DNA of 64,000 nucleotides from Clostridium_S neuense (GCF_045310695.1 NZ_JBJIAA010000017.1:62001-126000); one strand, 5' to 3'; shown: positions 53,171 through 62,332, numbered from the stretch's first letter. The notes: generated by a model not told the origin, from the sequence alone. Translations and numbers: made by a program.

Positions 53171-55477
53171 ATGGAGGAATTATTTGAAAAGTTTACGCAT
53201 AAGTATTCTAATGACATGGATAAAGCGATACATAAAAGTGATGAGCAGAGGAGTTTTAGAAACCCTGTTCTTTTTGTATTCTTAGGAGATAAATCCATAG
53301 AGGCCTCTAAAAAGGTATACTCATATATAAATAAGACGTTAGATAATGGAGCTGGAATTTTATTTTTTAATGTATTTTCTGAAAAAAAATTTGAAGAAAG
53401 CAATGTATTTAATTTTAATATCCCATATGATAAAGAAAACTTTAAAGGCTTAAGAAAAAGCATATATGATAAGCTTTATTATGACGATGAGATATTAACA
53501 AATTTAAATAAAGAAATAGTAAAAGTTAAAAACAAGATACTGGAACAGGGAGAGGAATTTGCAAGCTTTGAAAAAATTAACATAGCCGTTGTAACAAGAG
53601 CAGATGACGAACTGAATATTTTGGTTCCAGAAATTACGCTCTTAATTAAAACAAAGCTTATGCAGAATTTCTTAATTACAGCTTGTGATTTGTATACACT
53701 TATAGAAACAAAAGCTCAGGATGAAAATGATGAGTTTAATAGAGGAGCTCTGGCAGTAAGCTTTTTTAAAGAAGTGAACTTTTTTCAAAGCAGTAATTTT
53801 AAATATGAAAAAGAAATAGAAGTTTTTGATGGAAATAGAAAATTGGCTGTTAAATGGGATAAACCGATATTTGAACTTGTGTATATTTTAAGTGATGTTA
53901 ATAAAAAAGGCGTAGTTACTAGGAATAGTTTAGAAGAAAATTATAATATAATTTCATATATAAGCCTTATAAAAAATAGAAAAATAAATAGTGAAAGCTA
54001 TTATGATATAAAAAATAAAATTTATGATGACAACATATTTAGAAGAAATATATCTGATGAAAATGGAGAACTTACACTTGCCACAGCAGGACTTTCAGTT
54101 ATAAAGAGGCCCAATAGTGCTGTTTCAATGGCAGTGCTTTCCTGTGTTTATGAAGATATGCTTAATACACTTAAGGATACTTCTGCAATAAAAGAAACAG
54201 ATATACTTTTTGAACTTGGCTTAGATGAAGAGACAATTAATAATAAAATGAAGAAATGCATGCCTGAAGATAAAGGTGTAGAAGATATGATGGCTATTAT
54301 GACCATAAAATCAAGAATTAAAGGAGACAAAGTAACCCTTAAAGAGGCTGAAAGAGAACTGTACGATAATATGTGTGAAAAGTTTTATGAAGTGAATTTT
54401 AAAGAGTATGCAAATGAAAAGCTAAGCAGCATGAATTTCAAAGCAGCCATAGGTGAAGCTGTAGAAAAAATAGCTAGAAAACAAGAGCTTGGAGTGTATG
54501 CAGCATATCTATGTACTAGGGATGAGGAAATAATAGATACACTTAATAATAGAGTTAAAGAGTATGAAATTTCTATGGAAAAGCTTCAGAATCACATTGA
54601 TGAAATATATGAAGGTGACATAAAAAGACCGTCTTTTTTTAAATCGCTACTTGGTAAAGAGGAAATATTAAGGGACATAAAAGGTCAGATATTTAATGAA
54701 GTGTACTCTAGAAAAATAGAAATATTAAAAATGCAGCTAAAATGTACATATATTAAAAATTGTATAGAAGAGCTTTCAAATTTAAATGCATACTTTGGTG
54801 AACTCATAGAAAAGTTAACTAAGACTAAAGAAAAAATACATAGGTATACACTAGAACTTATAAGGGAAAATGATAATTATATAGGCCAGAATATAAGAGA
54901 ATATTATGAAGGCATAGTAAAAGAAAAGCTGTTAGGGCTTAAAGAAAAATTTGGTAAAAGATTTTATTTTAAAGAGGAATTTGCTGGAGATTTATATGAC
55001 ATAATTAAAGCTGGAACAGACGAAATTGTAGACAGGCTTCAGGAAATGTGCCTAAAATATATATTAACAGAGAAAGAATTTTCAATGAGTTTTGAAGATG
55101 AATTAAATGAAAGAACCAATATATCAACTTCAAGCTACGATAGGGAAATATCAACGAAGGATGAGATATTTAAAAATCTATGTACTATACTAGAAAGCAA
55201 TTCTATTTCAAAAGCATTCATAATTGATTACAATGTTACAAAGTATGAAGAAAAGTATTTCTTTGGTGATTACAGCAGTGATTTTATAAAATATGCATAT
55301 AATTTTGACAAGCAATCCAAAAGCTGTGAGATAGGATATATTCATGAAAGAAGAGCAACTGGTATTGAGAAACTTTCTTTAATGGGAGGCTTTAAAATAA
55401 AGGATTTAATATATTATAAAAATTCCGTAAAATACTATGAAGCGGCTTTAAAAGAAGGGTATAAGCTTCATGGATGA
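53171..55477 (+). CDS. Large protein of unknown family next to tubulin-like gene
   Basis: The 768-residue soluble protein has no signal peptide. The N-terminal third (VLFVFLGDKSIEASKKVYSYIN, INIAVVTRADDELNILVPEI) looks alpha/beta; the C-terminal half is rich in charged helices with coiled-coil potential (about 430-620). No P-loop, metal site or named domain is seen. It is encoded between the tubulin-like and vWA2 genes, so an accessory to the tubulin-like protein is the best guess. The ATG at 53171 follows AAGAGGGG; an upstream in-frame ATG is not available and a GTG at 53129 has no comparable site. Confidence 0.65.
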   Translation: MEELFEKFTHKYSNDMDKAIHKSDEQRSFRNPVLFVFLGDKSIEASKKVYSYINKTLDNGAGILFFNVFSEKKFEESNVFNFNIPYDKENFKGLRKSIYDKLYYDDEILTNLNKEIVKVKNKILEQGEEFASFEKINIAVVTRADDELNILVPEITLLIKTKLMQNFLITACDLYTLIETKAQDENDEFNRGALAVSFFKEVNFFQSSNFKYEKEIEVFDGNRKLAVKWDKPIFELVYILSDVNKKGVVTRNSLEENYNIISYISLIKNRKINSESYYDIKNKIYDDNIFRRNISDENGELTLATAGLSVIKRPNSAVSMAVLSCVYEDMLNTLKDTSAIKETDILFELGLDEETINNKMKKCMPEDKGVEDMMAIMTIKSRIKGDKVTLKEAERELYDNMCEKFYEVNFKEYANEKLSSMNFKAAIGEAVEKIARKQELGVYAAYLCTRDEEIIDTLNNRVKEYEISMEKLQNHIDEIYEGDIKRPSFFKSLLGKEEILRDIKGQIFNEVYSRKIEILKMQLKCTYIKNCIEELSNLNAYFGELIEKLTKTKEKIHRYTLELIRENDNYIGQNIREYYEGIVKEKLLGLKEKFGKRFYFKEEFAGDLYDIIKAGTDEIVDRLQEMCLKYILTEKEFSMSFEDELNERTNISTSSYDREISTKDEIFKNLCTILESNSISKAFIIDYNVTKYEEKYFFGDYSSDFIKYAYNFDKQSKSCEIGYIHERRATGIEKLSLMGGFKIKDLIYYKNSVKYYEAALKEGYKLHG

Positions 55478-55498
55478 TTAAAAAAAAGGAGAAAATCT

Positions 55499-56785
55499 AT
55501 GAAATTAAAGATAAATTGGCTTATGGTTTTAATGAGTGCTGTTGGAGGATTAGCAGCTTTCATAGTTGGAGAAATACTTATAAACTCATTTAAGTATACA
55601 ATGCCCCACAGCTTGCTTATAGGATTGTATTTTGGAATACTTTCTCTTTTTGTAGGGTTAATGTGTTTGCTTGCAGAAGTTATTCACCCAGTAATAAACG
55701 GACAAAATTGGAGAAAGGATTATGTTAGTTTATCCTTTAAATTTTTAGTGCCATGTACTTTAATAGTAACCATAGTTGCAGGAACGCTGTTTCAATTCTT
55801 GTACGAGCTATCCTTTAAGCAAAGTAATAAAGTCATAAATGATGTTGTTGTTCTTATAGATACTTCTGGAAGTATGTCTAAGACAGATCCTGACAACGAA
55901 AGATTTGATGCAGTAAGAAATCTTTTAGACAGTATGAACAGTGGAAATAGAGCGGCAGTATACAAATTTGATGATCATGCGGTTAAGATAAAAGAGATGT
56001 CCTATGTTAATAAGGATGTTAAAGAAGATATAATGAATGAGCTTCAGAAGTATAAAAATCCCTCTGGAAATACAAATATGGGGGAAGCACTTAACTCAGC
56101 ATATAGTGAAATAACTAAGTCTAGAGAAAACGGAAGAAATCCAATGGTTATAATGCTTTCTGATGGAGGGGATAACTACAAACTTGAGGATAGGTTTGAT
56201 AAAACAATGGAGCCTTACAATAATAGTGGAATACCAGTTTATACAGTTGGAATGTCAAATGGTGATAATTTTTATATGCTTAAAAAAATAGCTAAGGCAT
56301 CGGGTGGAGATTATTATAATGTAAAGGATGTTAAGGATATAAAAAATACTTTTGTTAAGATATACAGAGATAGGCAAGAAAGACTTTTAAATGATAAGAG
56401 AAATGGAGTTTATGGCGAAAGTGTATTTTATGGATTTTTGAGAGTGCTTTTTATAACTTTAATTGCAGTAGTAGTTTCAACTGGTGTTAGTTTTGTTCTG
56501 GACAATAAATATCTTTTAAAAGGTTTTTTAATTGGTGGAGTTATTGCTGGGATAATTGCAGGATTAATACTTGAAATTGGCTTTGAAAATGCAGCCTGGC
56601 ATGGAGTTTTATATAGAATGTTGGCAGATTTAGCCATTGCAGTGGTATTTACCTTATTTGCACGAGAAGGTTATGATGAAAAAGTAAGTAGAAGCAGAAA
56701 ATCATTTAGTAAAAAGAGAACTGAAGAGGTAAAGCTGAACGGTTTTGATAAGGAAAGTAAAAATTCTAGACACAGCTTTAGCTAA
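55499..56785 (+). CDS. von Willebrand A protein 2 with multiple membrane helices
   Basis: The 428-residue protein has three N-terminal helices (about 6-27, 39-62, 82-104), a vWA domain (about 115-300) with MIDAS DTSGS (D121, S123, S125), GNTNMG and MLSDGGDN, three C-terminal helices (about 304-400) and a basic tail. The odd helix count places the vWA domain on the opposite side from the N terminus. It has no sequence similarity to the first vWA outside that domain. ATG with AAAGGAG. Confidence 0.82.
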   Translation: MKLKINWLMVLMSAVGGLAAFIVGEILINSFKYTMPHSLLIGLYFGILSLFVGLMCLLAEVIHPVINGQNWRKDYVSLSFKFLVPCTLIVTIVAGTLFQFLYELSFKQSNKVINDVVVLIDTSGSMSKTDPDNERFDAVRNLLDSMNSGNRAAVYKFDDHAVKIKEMSYVNKDVKEDIMNELQKYKNPSGNTNMGEALNSAYSEITKSRENGRNPMVIMLSDGGDNYKLEDRFDKTMEPYNNSGIPVYTVGMSNGDNFYMLKKIAKASGGDYYNVKDVKDIKNTFVKIYRDRQERLLNDKRNGVYGESVFYGFLRVLFITLIAVVVSTGVSFVLDNKYLLKGFLIGGVIAGIIAGLILEIGFENAAWHGVLYRMLADLAIAVVFTLFAREGYDEKVSRSRKSFSKKRTEEVKLNGFDKESKNSRHSFS

Positions 56786-56789
56786 AACA

Positions 56790-56937
56790 GATCAGAGAGT
56801 AAAGAGTAGAGAGTAGAGTGAAGGAGGATCTATCTTCCTTGCGTCGGGTAAATCTTTAAACTTATAGATTAAGGTTTTCTCTGTATCAGCAGAAAAGCAA
56901 CTTTTACTCTACTCTTTGCTCTCTACTCTCTACTCTA
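56790..56937. repeat. AGAGTAG-ended inverted-repeat element, copy 3
   Basis: About 148 nt: left end CAGAGAGTAAAGAGTAGAGA (from 56793) and right end CTCTACTCTTTGCTCTCTAC (from 56907). The inner GTGAAGGAGGAT, CGTCGGGTAAATCTTT and AGCAGAAAAG segments are shared with copies 1 and 2. It separates vWA2 from the second GTPase set. Confidence 0.72.
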
Positions 56938-56955
56938 AAAAAGTGGGGTGATTAT

Positions 56956-57594
56956 TTGAAAGTACGAGAGTTAAACAAAGAAGATGAAAGAATAACTGAT
57001 TTAAAAGCGGAAATTTATGATGATACATTAACACTTAAGTGGAAATGGCAGGAAGCCTCCGATATTGTTTATATACTTAAGGAGAAGGCTTCTAAGAGTA
57101 TAGAGGAGGTTACAATAAACGAAAAAAATGTTAAACTGTACACAAAGGATGAATATAGAGAATTCAATGGATATGTAGAAAAAATAAGGGATATAAGTGA
57201 ATACAGGTTTGTTGTATTTCCAGCAAGAGAAGAAAAGACAGATACAGTTTTAATTAGACAATTAGATGAAGATAATGAAATTACGGTGTGTATGGGAAGA
57301 CCAGAAATTATATATGATGTTATTGAGAATAAAAAGTTGTTTTCAAAAACAAAAAGTGTTCAACTAATTGTATTTGTAGATATGCCAATAAGCAAGGATA
57401 CACTTTGTTATGTTAAAAAGAAAGGTTCGTATCCAACGGGAATAGAAGATGGTTTAAAGTTTCAGTTTCCAACTGATTTTCATATTGGAAAAAATGAAAT
57501 GCAGTCTTTTGAAGTTGCTAAGGATGAATACATAAAGATCTTTTTAAATAATGTTAAAAAGGGTGGAAGTAAATATATTTTAAAGCGAAAGTAA
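56956..57594 (+). CDS. Beta-sandwich (FN3-like) protein A2
   Basis: The 212-residue paralogue of the protein at 41435 lacks its charged N-terminal region. Two beta-rich parts are visible: residues about 15-110 (LTLKWKWQEASDIVYILKEK, EYRFVVFPAREE) and 115-212 (KTKSVQLIVFVDMPIS, KDEYIKIFLNN). TTG start with GGGGTG, just after repeat copy 3, and 11 nt before the GTPase gene. Its conserved place at the head of both sets suggests an obligate partner of the GTPase. Confidence 0.6.
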   Translation: MKVRELNKEDERITDLKAEIYDDTLTLKWKWQEASDIVYILKEKASKSIEEVTINEKNVKLYTKDEYREFNGYVEKIRDISEYRFVVFPAREEKTDTVLIRQLDEDNEITVCMGRPEIIYDVIENKKLFSKTKSVQLIVFVDMPISKDTLCYVKKKGSYPTGIEDGLKFQFPTDFHIGKNEMQSFEVAKDEYIKIFLNNVKKGGSKYILKRK

Positions 57595-57605
57595 GGGTGA
57601 TATAA

Positions 57606-58883
57606 GTGGCTTTATTTAATAAAATATTTGGAGGCAAAAGTAATAAGATTAAAATGTCAACTGCAAATATGCGCAAAGGAGCTTACGATATAGTATGTCC
57701 GTTTTGCTTTAAAAAATTTAAACCAAACAATGTAGTTTTTAGAACACAGCACAGTGAAGAAGGCGATCCGGAATATGAAAAGGCTGTAGATGAAGAGCTA
57801 AATAGCTACAATCAAAAAATAGGCAAGGCAGCTATTTCAGAGCTTAATCCTGTAATAAAACCAGAAAGCCTTCCCAAAGGAAATATAAAAATAGTTGATG
57901 GAGTTATTCTCGAGGTTAAAGATAAATACGATGTGGTAACTGATAAGAGACTTTGTCCATATTGTCACAATGAACTTCCAATAACAGCAGGAAGAGGTCC
58001 GACTAATATAATATCTGTAGTTGGAGCATCTCAAGTTGGAAAATCTGTTTACATGACATGTCTTCTTTATGTTTTGGAACATTATGCAGCTGAGGATTTT
58101 AATGGAGCACTTATTGCGGGAAATTCAGAATATAATGAGGAAATAAAAGAAAATCAAAGTATAATATTTGAATACAATAAAATGCTTGAACCAACTCCAA
58201 AAGAGCATGTAGATCCACTTATAGCAAATTTTAAATTTAAGGATGATACAAAACCACCAATAACCTTTGTGTTTTATGATGTTCCAGGCGAAGGGATGAC
58301 AGATAAATCATATATAGACAAACATGGAGAGCACATTAAAAATTCCAGTGGAATAATATTTTTAGTTGACCCGCTTCAAATGAAAACCTTGAGAAAAAAA
58401 TTAAGTATTCTAAATAAGGAAGATCAAGGTGATTTTACTGCAAAATATCAAGAACCAAAGGATATATTAGTCTACTTTTATGAAAATTTCATAGGCAAGG
58501 AAAGTGGAGCAGCAACAGACATACCAACGGCAGTGGTTGTTACAAAAACAGATATGCTTAAGAATTTGAATGATTCTGAATATTTAAGTCCAAATAGCAA
58601 TATATTTAGAAATTATAAACACAATACGTATTTTAATTTAGATGAATTTGAAAACATAAATGGTGAAATGAAAAGATTTCTTGGTAAAGCTGATTCTCCG
58701 TTTAAAGGAGCTATGGAAGCATATTTTAGAAATACAGGCTATTTTGGAGTATCAGCTCTTGGAAGTAATCCTCAAAATCTTAAAATAAACAGTAGCAATA
58801 CAGTAACACCCTTAAGGGTGGAAGAACCATTTTTATGGCTTATGTACAAAATGAAATATATACCTGGAGGCAGTGAAAAATGA
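57606..58883 (+). CDS. Zinc-ribbon GTPase B2 (DO-GTPase-like)
   Basis: The 425-residue paralogue of B1 has a zinc ribbon split by a long insert (VCPFCFKKF near 31, RLCPYCHNE near 117) and a GTPase domain with GASQVGKS (140-147), DVPGEG (225-230) and TKTD (313-316). The latter is a good G4 motif for guanine binding. SSGIIFLVDPLQ follows G3, nearly identical to B1 (SSGIIFLLDPLQ), supporting common origin. GTG start with GGGTGAT; it overlaps the GAP1-like gene by 4 nt (ATGA). Confidence 0.77.
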   Translation: MALFNKIFGGKSNKIKMSTANMRKGAYDIVCPFCFKKFKPNNVVFRTQHSEEGDPEYEKAVDEELNSYNQKIGKAAISELNPVIKPESLPKGNIKIVDGVILEVKDKYDVVTDKRLCPYCHNELPITAGRGPTNIISVVGASQVGKSVYMTCLLYVLEHYAAEDFNGALIAGNSEYNEEIKENQSIIFEYNKMLEPTPKEHVDPLIANFKFKDDTKPPITFVFYDVPGEGMTDKSYIDKHGEHIKNSSGIIFLVDPLQMKTLRKKLSILNKEDQGDFTAKYQEPKDILVYFYENFIGKESGAATDIPTAVVVTKTDMLKNLNDSEYLSPNSNIFRNYKHNTYFNLDEFENINGEMKRFLGKADSPFKGAMEAYFRNTGYFGVSALGSNPQNLKINSSNTVTPLRVEEPFLWLMYKMKYIPGGSEK

Positions 58884-60823
58884 TAAAACAACACTATTAT
58901 ACAAGAGAAAAACATGGACTTTACAGTGATAATCCAGGCTATGATACTGTAGCAAAAAGTAAGGGACTTAGTGATGCTTTTGTAAAAGATGTACTTCATA
59001 AATATTGTTTTTATGAAATTCCAGCTGAACTTTTAAATGAAAATGACTATGATAAATATCCCCAAGCACTTACTGCATTTAATATTCCTTCTGGTGATAT
59101 GGTCATTGGAAGAACTTCTTTTGTACCAAAGGATTTTGAAGGCAAAAGGAGCACATTTTTTACTCACAACTATGTTATTTCAAAAGAGGAAAAAGAAGAT
59201 TTTATAAAAAAGCCCAATAAAATAATATGTGCAGATGGATTTAAAAGCAGCTTCAATAATATGAACAATTCTGTTTTAGAAGAGCTTTCAAATATTGAAA
59301 TGGAAAACAAAAATGTTGATTTTTTATATTTTAAGGAGCTGCTAAAAAAGCTCAAAATTAACGAAAATACATTTAAGGAAATAGTAATGGCATGCTTTCT
59401 TTCAGTGCTTGAAAATAGAAAAATATACATAATATTAGATGTAGATATAGCTATGCTTTCGTTTTATGCAAAGGAGCTACTAAAATTTATATATGAGGTA
59501 CTTCCATATGCTGTTAGAAGAAAGCTTGGTTTTATAACTTATACTAAGGATTATAAAAGTAAGGATTTTATACACATTCAATTTGTATCAAAAAGCGGAA
59601 TAAAAACTATCAATACAGAAATTAATGCAGGCTATTTATTTGATTTTGTAGGAAATAGGTTTTTAAAAGAAGGGCTTGAAATCCGTGAACATAAGTACTT
59701 AGATTTTATAGTCAAAAATATCGACAACCATGAAAAAATTAACAACTTTATAAAGGAAGCTAGTGATTTTTGTCTTGATTCCCTAAATATAAATGACTAT
59801 GATGATTTCTGCAAAATACTTTTAACAAGTGAAGAAGAGGAAGCCTTTAGGATAGATGAGGAAGGTAAAATAAATTTATTTCAAAGTATAACAAAGGATG
59901 AAAAGCTTCTAGCAGAATTTATAAGGAGAAACAAACAAAATGAAAATGTAAGTGAAGGTTTAAGAGAATATTCAAGTTATTTAATAGATAAATGTGCTGA
60001 TTTTGATGGATATTTTCAAGTTGTTGAATTTTGCTTTATGATTTCACCAAGTTTTATTGAGACTCTGGCAGAAAAATTTAGAGAAAAAGCGTTAAAACTT
60101 TTAAAGCCTTCTATTTATATATCAAATGATCTTGTATTTATAGATGAAAAAATTTCAATGTTACAAAATAAACACAAAAACGAAGATCTAAAAACCTTTT
60201 TAAATAGCATATTTGAAAATTTGTTTGATGTATTTATAAATGAAGTAGAACCTGAATTTATGACCATAGCAGCAATAGAAAAGATTAAGCTATTGCCTGG
60301 ATATACAGAAAATGAAAACTATGAAATTATAAGTATACTTAAAAAAGTAGTAAGTATTAAAAATTTTGATGATGCAGCAGCGGTAGGAATAGCTATAAAA
60401 AATTCAAACTATAAAAGTAAAATTGAAAATGTCATAAGAAAAATATATAAAATGGCTATAAACGATGAAAATTATTTGAAAATAGCCTGTGGGTTTTTGA
60501 ACAATACTGGGTGTGATATTAATGAAGTGCTAAAGTACGTGTGGGAGAATGGTGAAACAAAGGAAGCAAGGAAATTTGTGATATGGATCTGCCGTATGTA
60601 TGAAAAGTTATTTTCAAAAAAGGCTGAACATGAACTTAAAAGAGCGCTTTTAAATTATTTTGAAAACCTAGATGTAAGCTTTTTTGAGGATGCTGAAGCT
60701 AGAAAGCAGATTATGGGAGAGAGCGGAAAAGGCATAAGAGAATTTATAATAAGAGAAGATAAGTATATGGCAAAAGGAATTAGAAAGTTAAAAATGACTT
60801 TAAGTAAAATCTTTAGTAAATAG
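58880..60823 (+). CDS. GAP1-like GTPase-associated protein (N1 type)
   Basis: The 647-residue soluble protein starts QHYYTREKHGLYSDNPGYDT and has YPQALTAFNIPSGDMVIGRT and RSTFFTHNYVISKEE, typical of the GAP1 N-terminal domain type 1. A middle part VLPYAVRRKLGFITYTKDYK also fits that family. The C-terminal half is helical. It differs in N-terminal type from the other GAP1-like protein (N2), so the two sets are not simple recent duplicates. ATGA overlap with B2 means translational coupling. Confidence 0.75.
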   Translation: MIKQHYYTREKHGLYSDNPGYDTVAKSKGLSDAFVKDVLHKYCFYEIPAELLNENDYDKYPQALTAFNIPSGDMVIGRTSFVPKDFEGKRSTFFTHNYVISKEEKEDFIKKPNKIICADGFKSSFNNMNNSVLEELSNIEMENKNVDFLYFKELLKKLKINENTFKEIVMACFLSVLENRKIYIILDVDIAMLSFYAKELLKFIYEVLPYAVRRKLGFITYTKDYKSKDFIHIQFVSKSGIKTINTEINAGYLFDFVGNRFLKEGLEIREHKYLDFIVKNIDNHEKINNFIKEASDFCLDSLNINDYDDFCKILLTSEEEEAFRIDEEGKINLFQSITKDEKLLAEFIRRNKQNENVSEGLREYSSYLIDKCADFDGYFQVVEFCFMISPSFIETLAEKFREKALKLLKPSIYISNDLVFIDEKISMLQNKHKNEDLKTFLNSIFENLFDVFINEVEPEFMTIAAIEKIKLLPGYTENENYEIISILKKVVSIKNFDDAAAVGIAIKNSNYKSKIENVIRKIYKMAINDENYLKIACGFLNNTGCDINEVLKYVWENGETKEARKFVIWICRMYEKLFSKKAEHELKRALLNYFENLDVSFFEDAEARKQIMGESGKGIREFIIREDKYMAKGIRKLKMTLSKIFSK

Positions 60824-60851
60824 ATATTTCTAGAAAAGTGGAGTTGTTATT

Positions 60852-61349
60852 ATGCCAGGTTATGAAAAAGTTGATGATTATATAAATTATCATAATGAAA
60901 TAAGAATAAAAAAATCTACTACCAGGTTTGTTGGTACAGTTGCAGCTTTTGCTATTGTGCTAGTTATTTTTATTCATTTTAAAATATTAGTGGGTACTCC
61001 TTCAAAAAAGGCTGCCAGCGTAAACAAAGCAAACTCAATAAAAACTTCAACAGAGATAAAAAAAGAGCCTTCAAAGAGCAATACTTATGTTTTGAAGGAT
61101 AGTGACAAGTATAAGCTTACAGATGCTCAGGTTAAAAATCTAACAGGTCATGAGCTCATGCTGGCAAGAAATGAGATATTTGCAAGGCATGGATATGTTT
61201 TTAAAAAGGAACCTTTTAAAAGTTACTTCGCAGCTAAAAGCTGGTATACACCAAATCCAAGTTTTAGAGGAGCTGATTCACAGCTAAGCAGTGTTGAAAG
61301 ATATAATATTAAATTTATATTAAAGTATGAGAATATGAAAAATCAATAG
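60852..61349 (+). CDS. Membrane-anchored YARHG-domain protein
   Basis: The 165-residue protein has a short cytoplasmic N terminus, one membrane helix (about 22-46), a Lys/Ser-rich linker and a C-terminal YARHG domain (about 93-160): LTGHELMLARNEIFARHGYVFKKEP, AAKSWYTPNP. YARHG domains are extracellular and often found at the ends of peptidase or envelope proteins. As last gene of the operon it may couple the system to the cell surface. ATG with GTGGAG. Confidence 0.8.
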   Translation: MPGYEKVDDYINYHNEIRIKKSTTRFVGTVAAFAIVLVIFIHFKILVGTPSKKAASVNKANSIKTSTEIKKEPSKSNTYVLKDSDKYKLTDAQVKNLTGHELMLARNEIFARHGYVFKKEPFKSYFAAKSWYTPNPSFRGADSQLSSVERYNIKFILKYENMKNQ

Positions 61350-61400
61350 ATAAAAAATAGCTACTGCATAAGATAATGCAATAACCATTTTTTATTGCTT
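61350..61400 (+). terminator. Terminator of the GTPase/GAP1 operon
   Basis: The hairpin AAAAAATAGCTACTGCAT with ATGCAATAACCATTTTTT (three mismatched or wobble positions) ends in a T run. It directly follows the YARHG gene. The sequence 61401-61482 to the CRISPR leader shows nothing else. Confidence 0.75.
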
Positions 61401-61482
61401 AAATTTAGAAATATTGTTTGTACATGTTAACAGAATTATTTATTAATTTAAAATTAATGAATATGAAATAAATGCTTATAAA

Positions 61483-61660
61483 TTTTCCCAACCGTTAGAA
61501 TAAATAAAAGTGCTTTAATGTATTGTAAATCAATGATTTGAAGCACTTTTTATATACTTTTTTCAAAAAATGAAAAGTGGTTGGAAAAATTTTGAGGAAA
61601 GTCTTTATTAGTGCGGCTTAGGAGAGTATAATGAAAATAGGGAATGGCTTATTTATAGGC
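61483..61660 (+). promoter_or_regulatory. CRISPR leader 1
   Basis: A 178-nt A+T-rich leader precedes the first repeat. It contains an outer inverted repeat TTTCCCAACC / GGTTGGAAAA (about 61484-61493 and 61579-61588), an inner pair AAAGTGCTTTA / GAAGCACTTTT, then TTATTAGTGCGGCTTAGGAG and TATAATGAAAATA. It recurs as three close copies before arrays 2-4. Confidence 0.85.
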
Positions 61661-62143
61661 ATTGAACTTTAACATAGGATGTATTTAAATATGGTTGTGT
61701 TACACAGACTCTTAATTGTATTGCTATTGAACTTTAACATAGGATGTATTTAAATTTCCGATAGGTGCAATAGCCGCAATACAGGAAAGAATTGAACTTT
61801 AACATAGGATGTATTTAAATATATCATCCTCCGGATAATCAAATGAATCAATAACATTGAACTTTAACATAAGATGTATTTAAATAGGTGAGTATAGTAA
61901 TAATCGACATAGTTATAATTTATTGAACTTTAACATAAGATGTATTTAAATATAATAGAAAATAAAATAAATGGTATAGTAACACAAAATTGAACTTTAA
62001 CATAAGATGTATTTAAATGCGTAATAATTTTGTATAGTAGTTAATTGCGCTTTAGTTGAACCTTGACATAGGATGTATTTAAATATTAAAATCACTCCTT
62101 TATAAAATAAAAAAGCACCAATTGAACTTTAACATAAGATGTA
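61661..62143 (+). CRISPR. CRISPR array 1: 8 repeats, 7 spacers
   Basis: 30-nt repeats of the form ATTGAACTTTAACAT-(A)-(G/A)GATG-TATTTAAAT start at 61661, 61726, 61791, 61856, 61922, 61989 and 62055, with a final partial repeat at 62121-62143. Spacers are 35-37 nt. Repeats 1-3 have AGGATG, 4-6 AAGATG; repeat 7 is GTTGAACCTTGACATAGG. The last repeat breaks after GATGTA, marking the leader-distal end. Repeat length and style match clostridial type I-B arrays. No cas gene is in the window. Confidence 0.97.
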
Positions 62144-62332
62144 CACATTTAGAGTTTGCGCGAGAGCGCATATGACTTCATGAACGTAATACTCAGTTAT
62201 CTAAAGAATAGCGCCCAAATCAATATATTATGATAAAATAAATAAGAGTTTGCGCGAGAGCGCATATGATTTGATGAACAGAATACTCATCACTTTGAAG
62301 ATTTGGTGTAAAAAGTAAATAATGGTGTTGAT
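62144..62332. repeat. Inter-array spacer region with duplicated GCGC hairpin
   Basis: After the truncated repeat comes CACATTTAGAG and the hairpin TGCGC-GAGA-GCGCA (62151-62196 unit), repeated at 62245-62291 (AGAGTTTGCGCGAGAGCGCA...AATACTCATCA). The same unit follows arrays 2 and 3. Function unknown. Confidence 0.7.
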
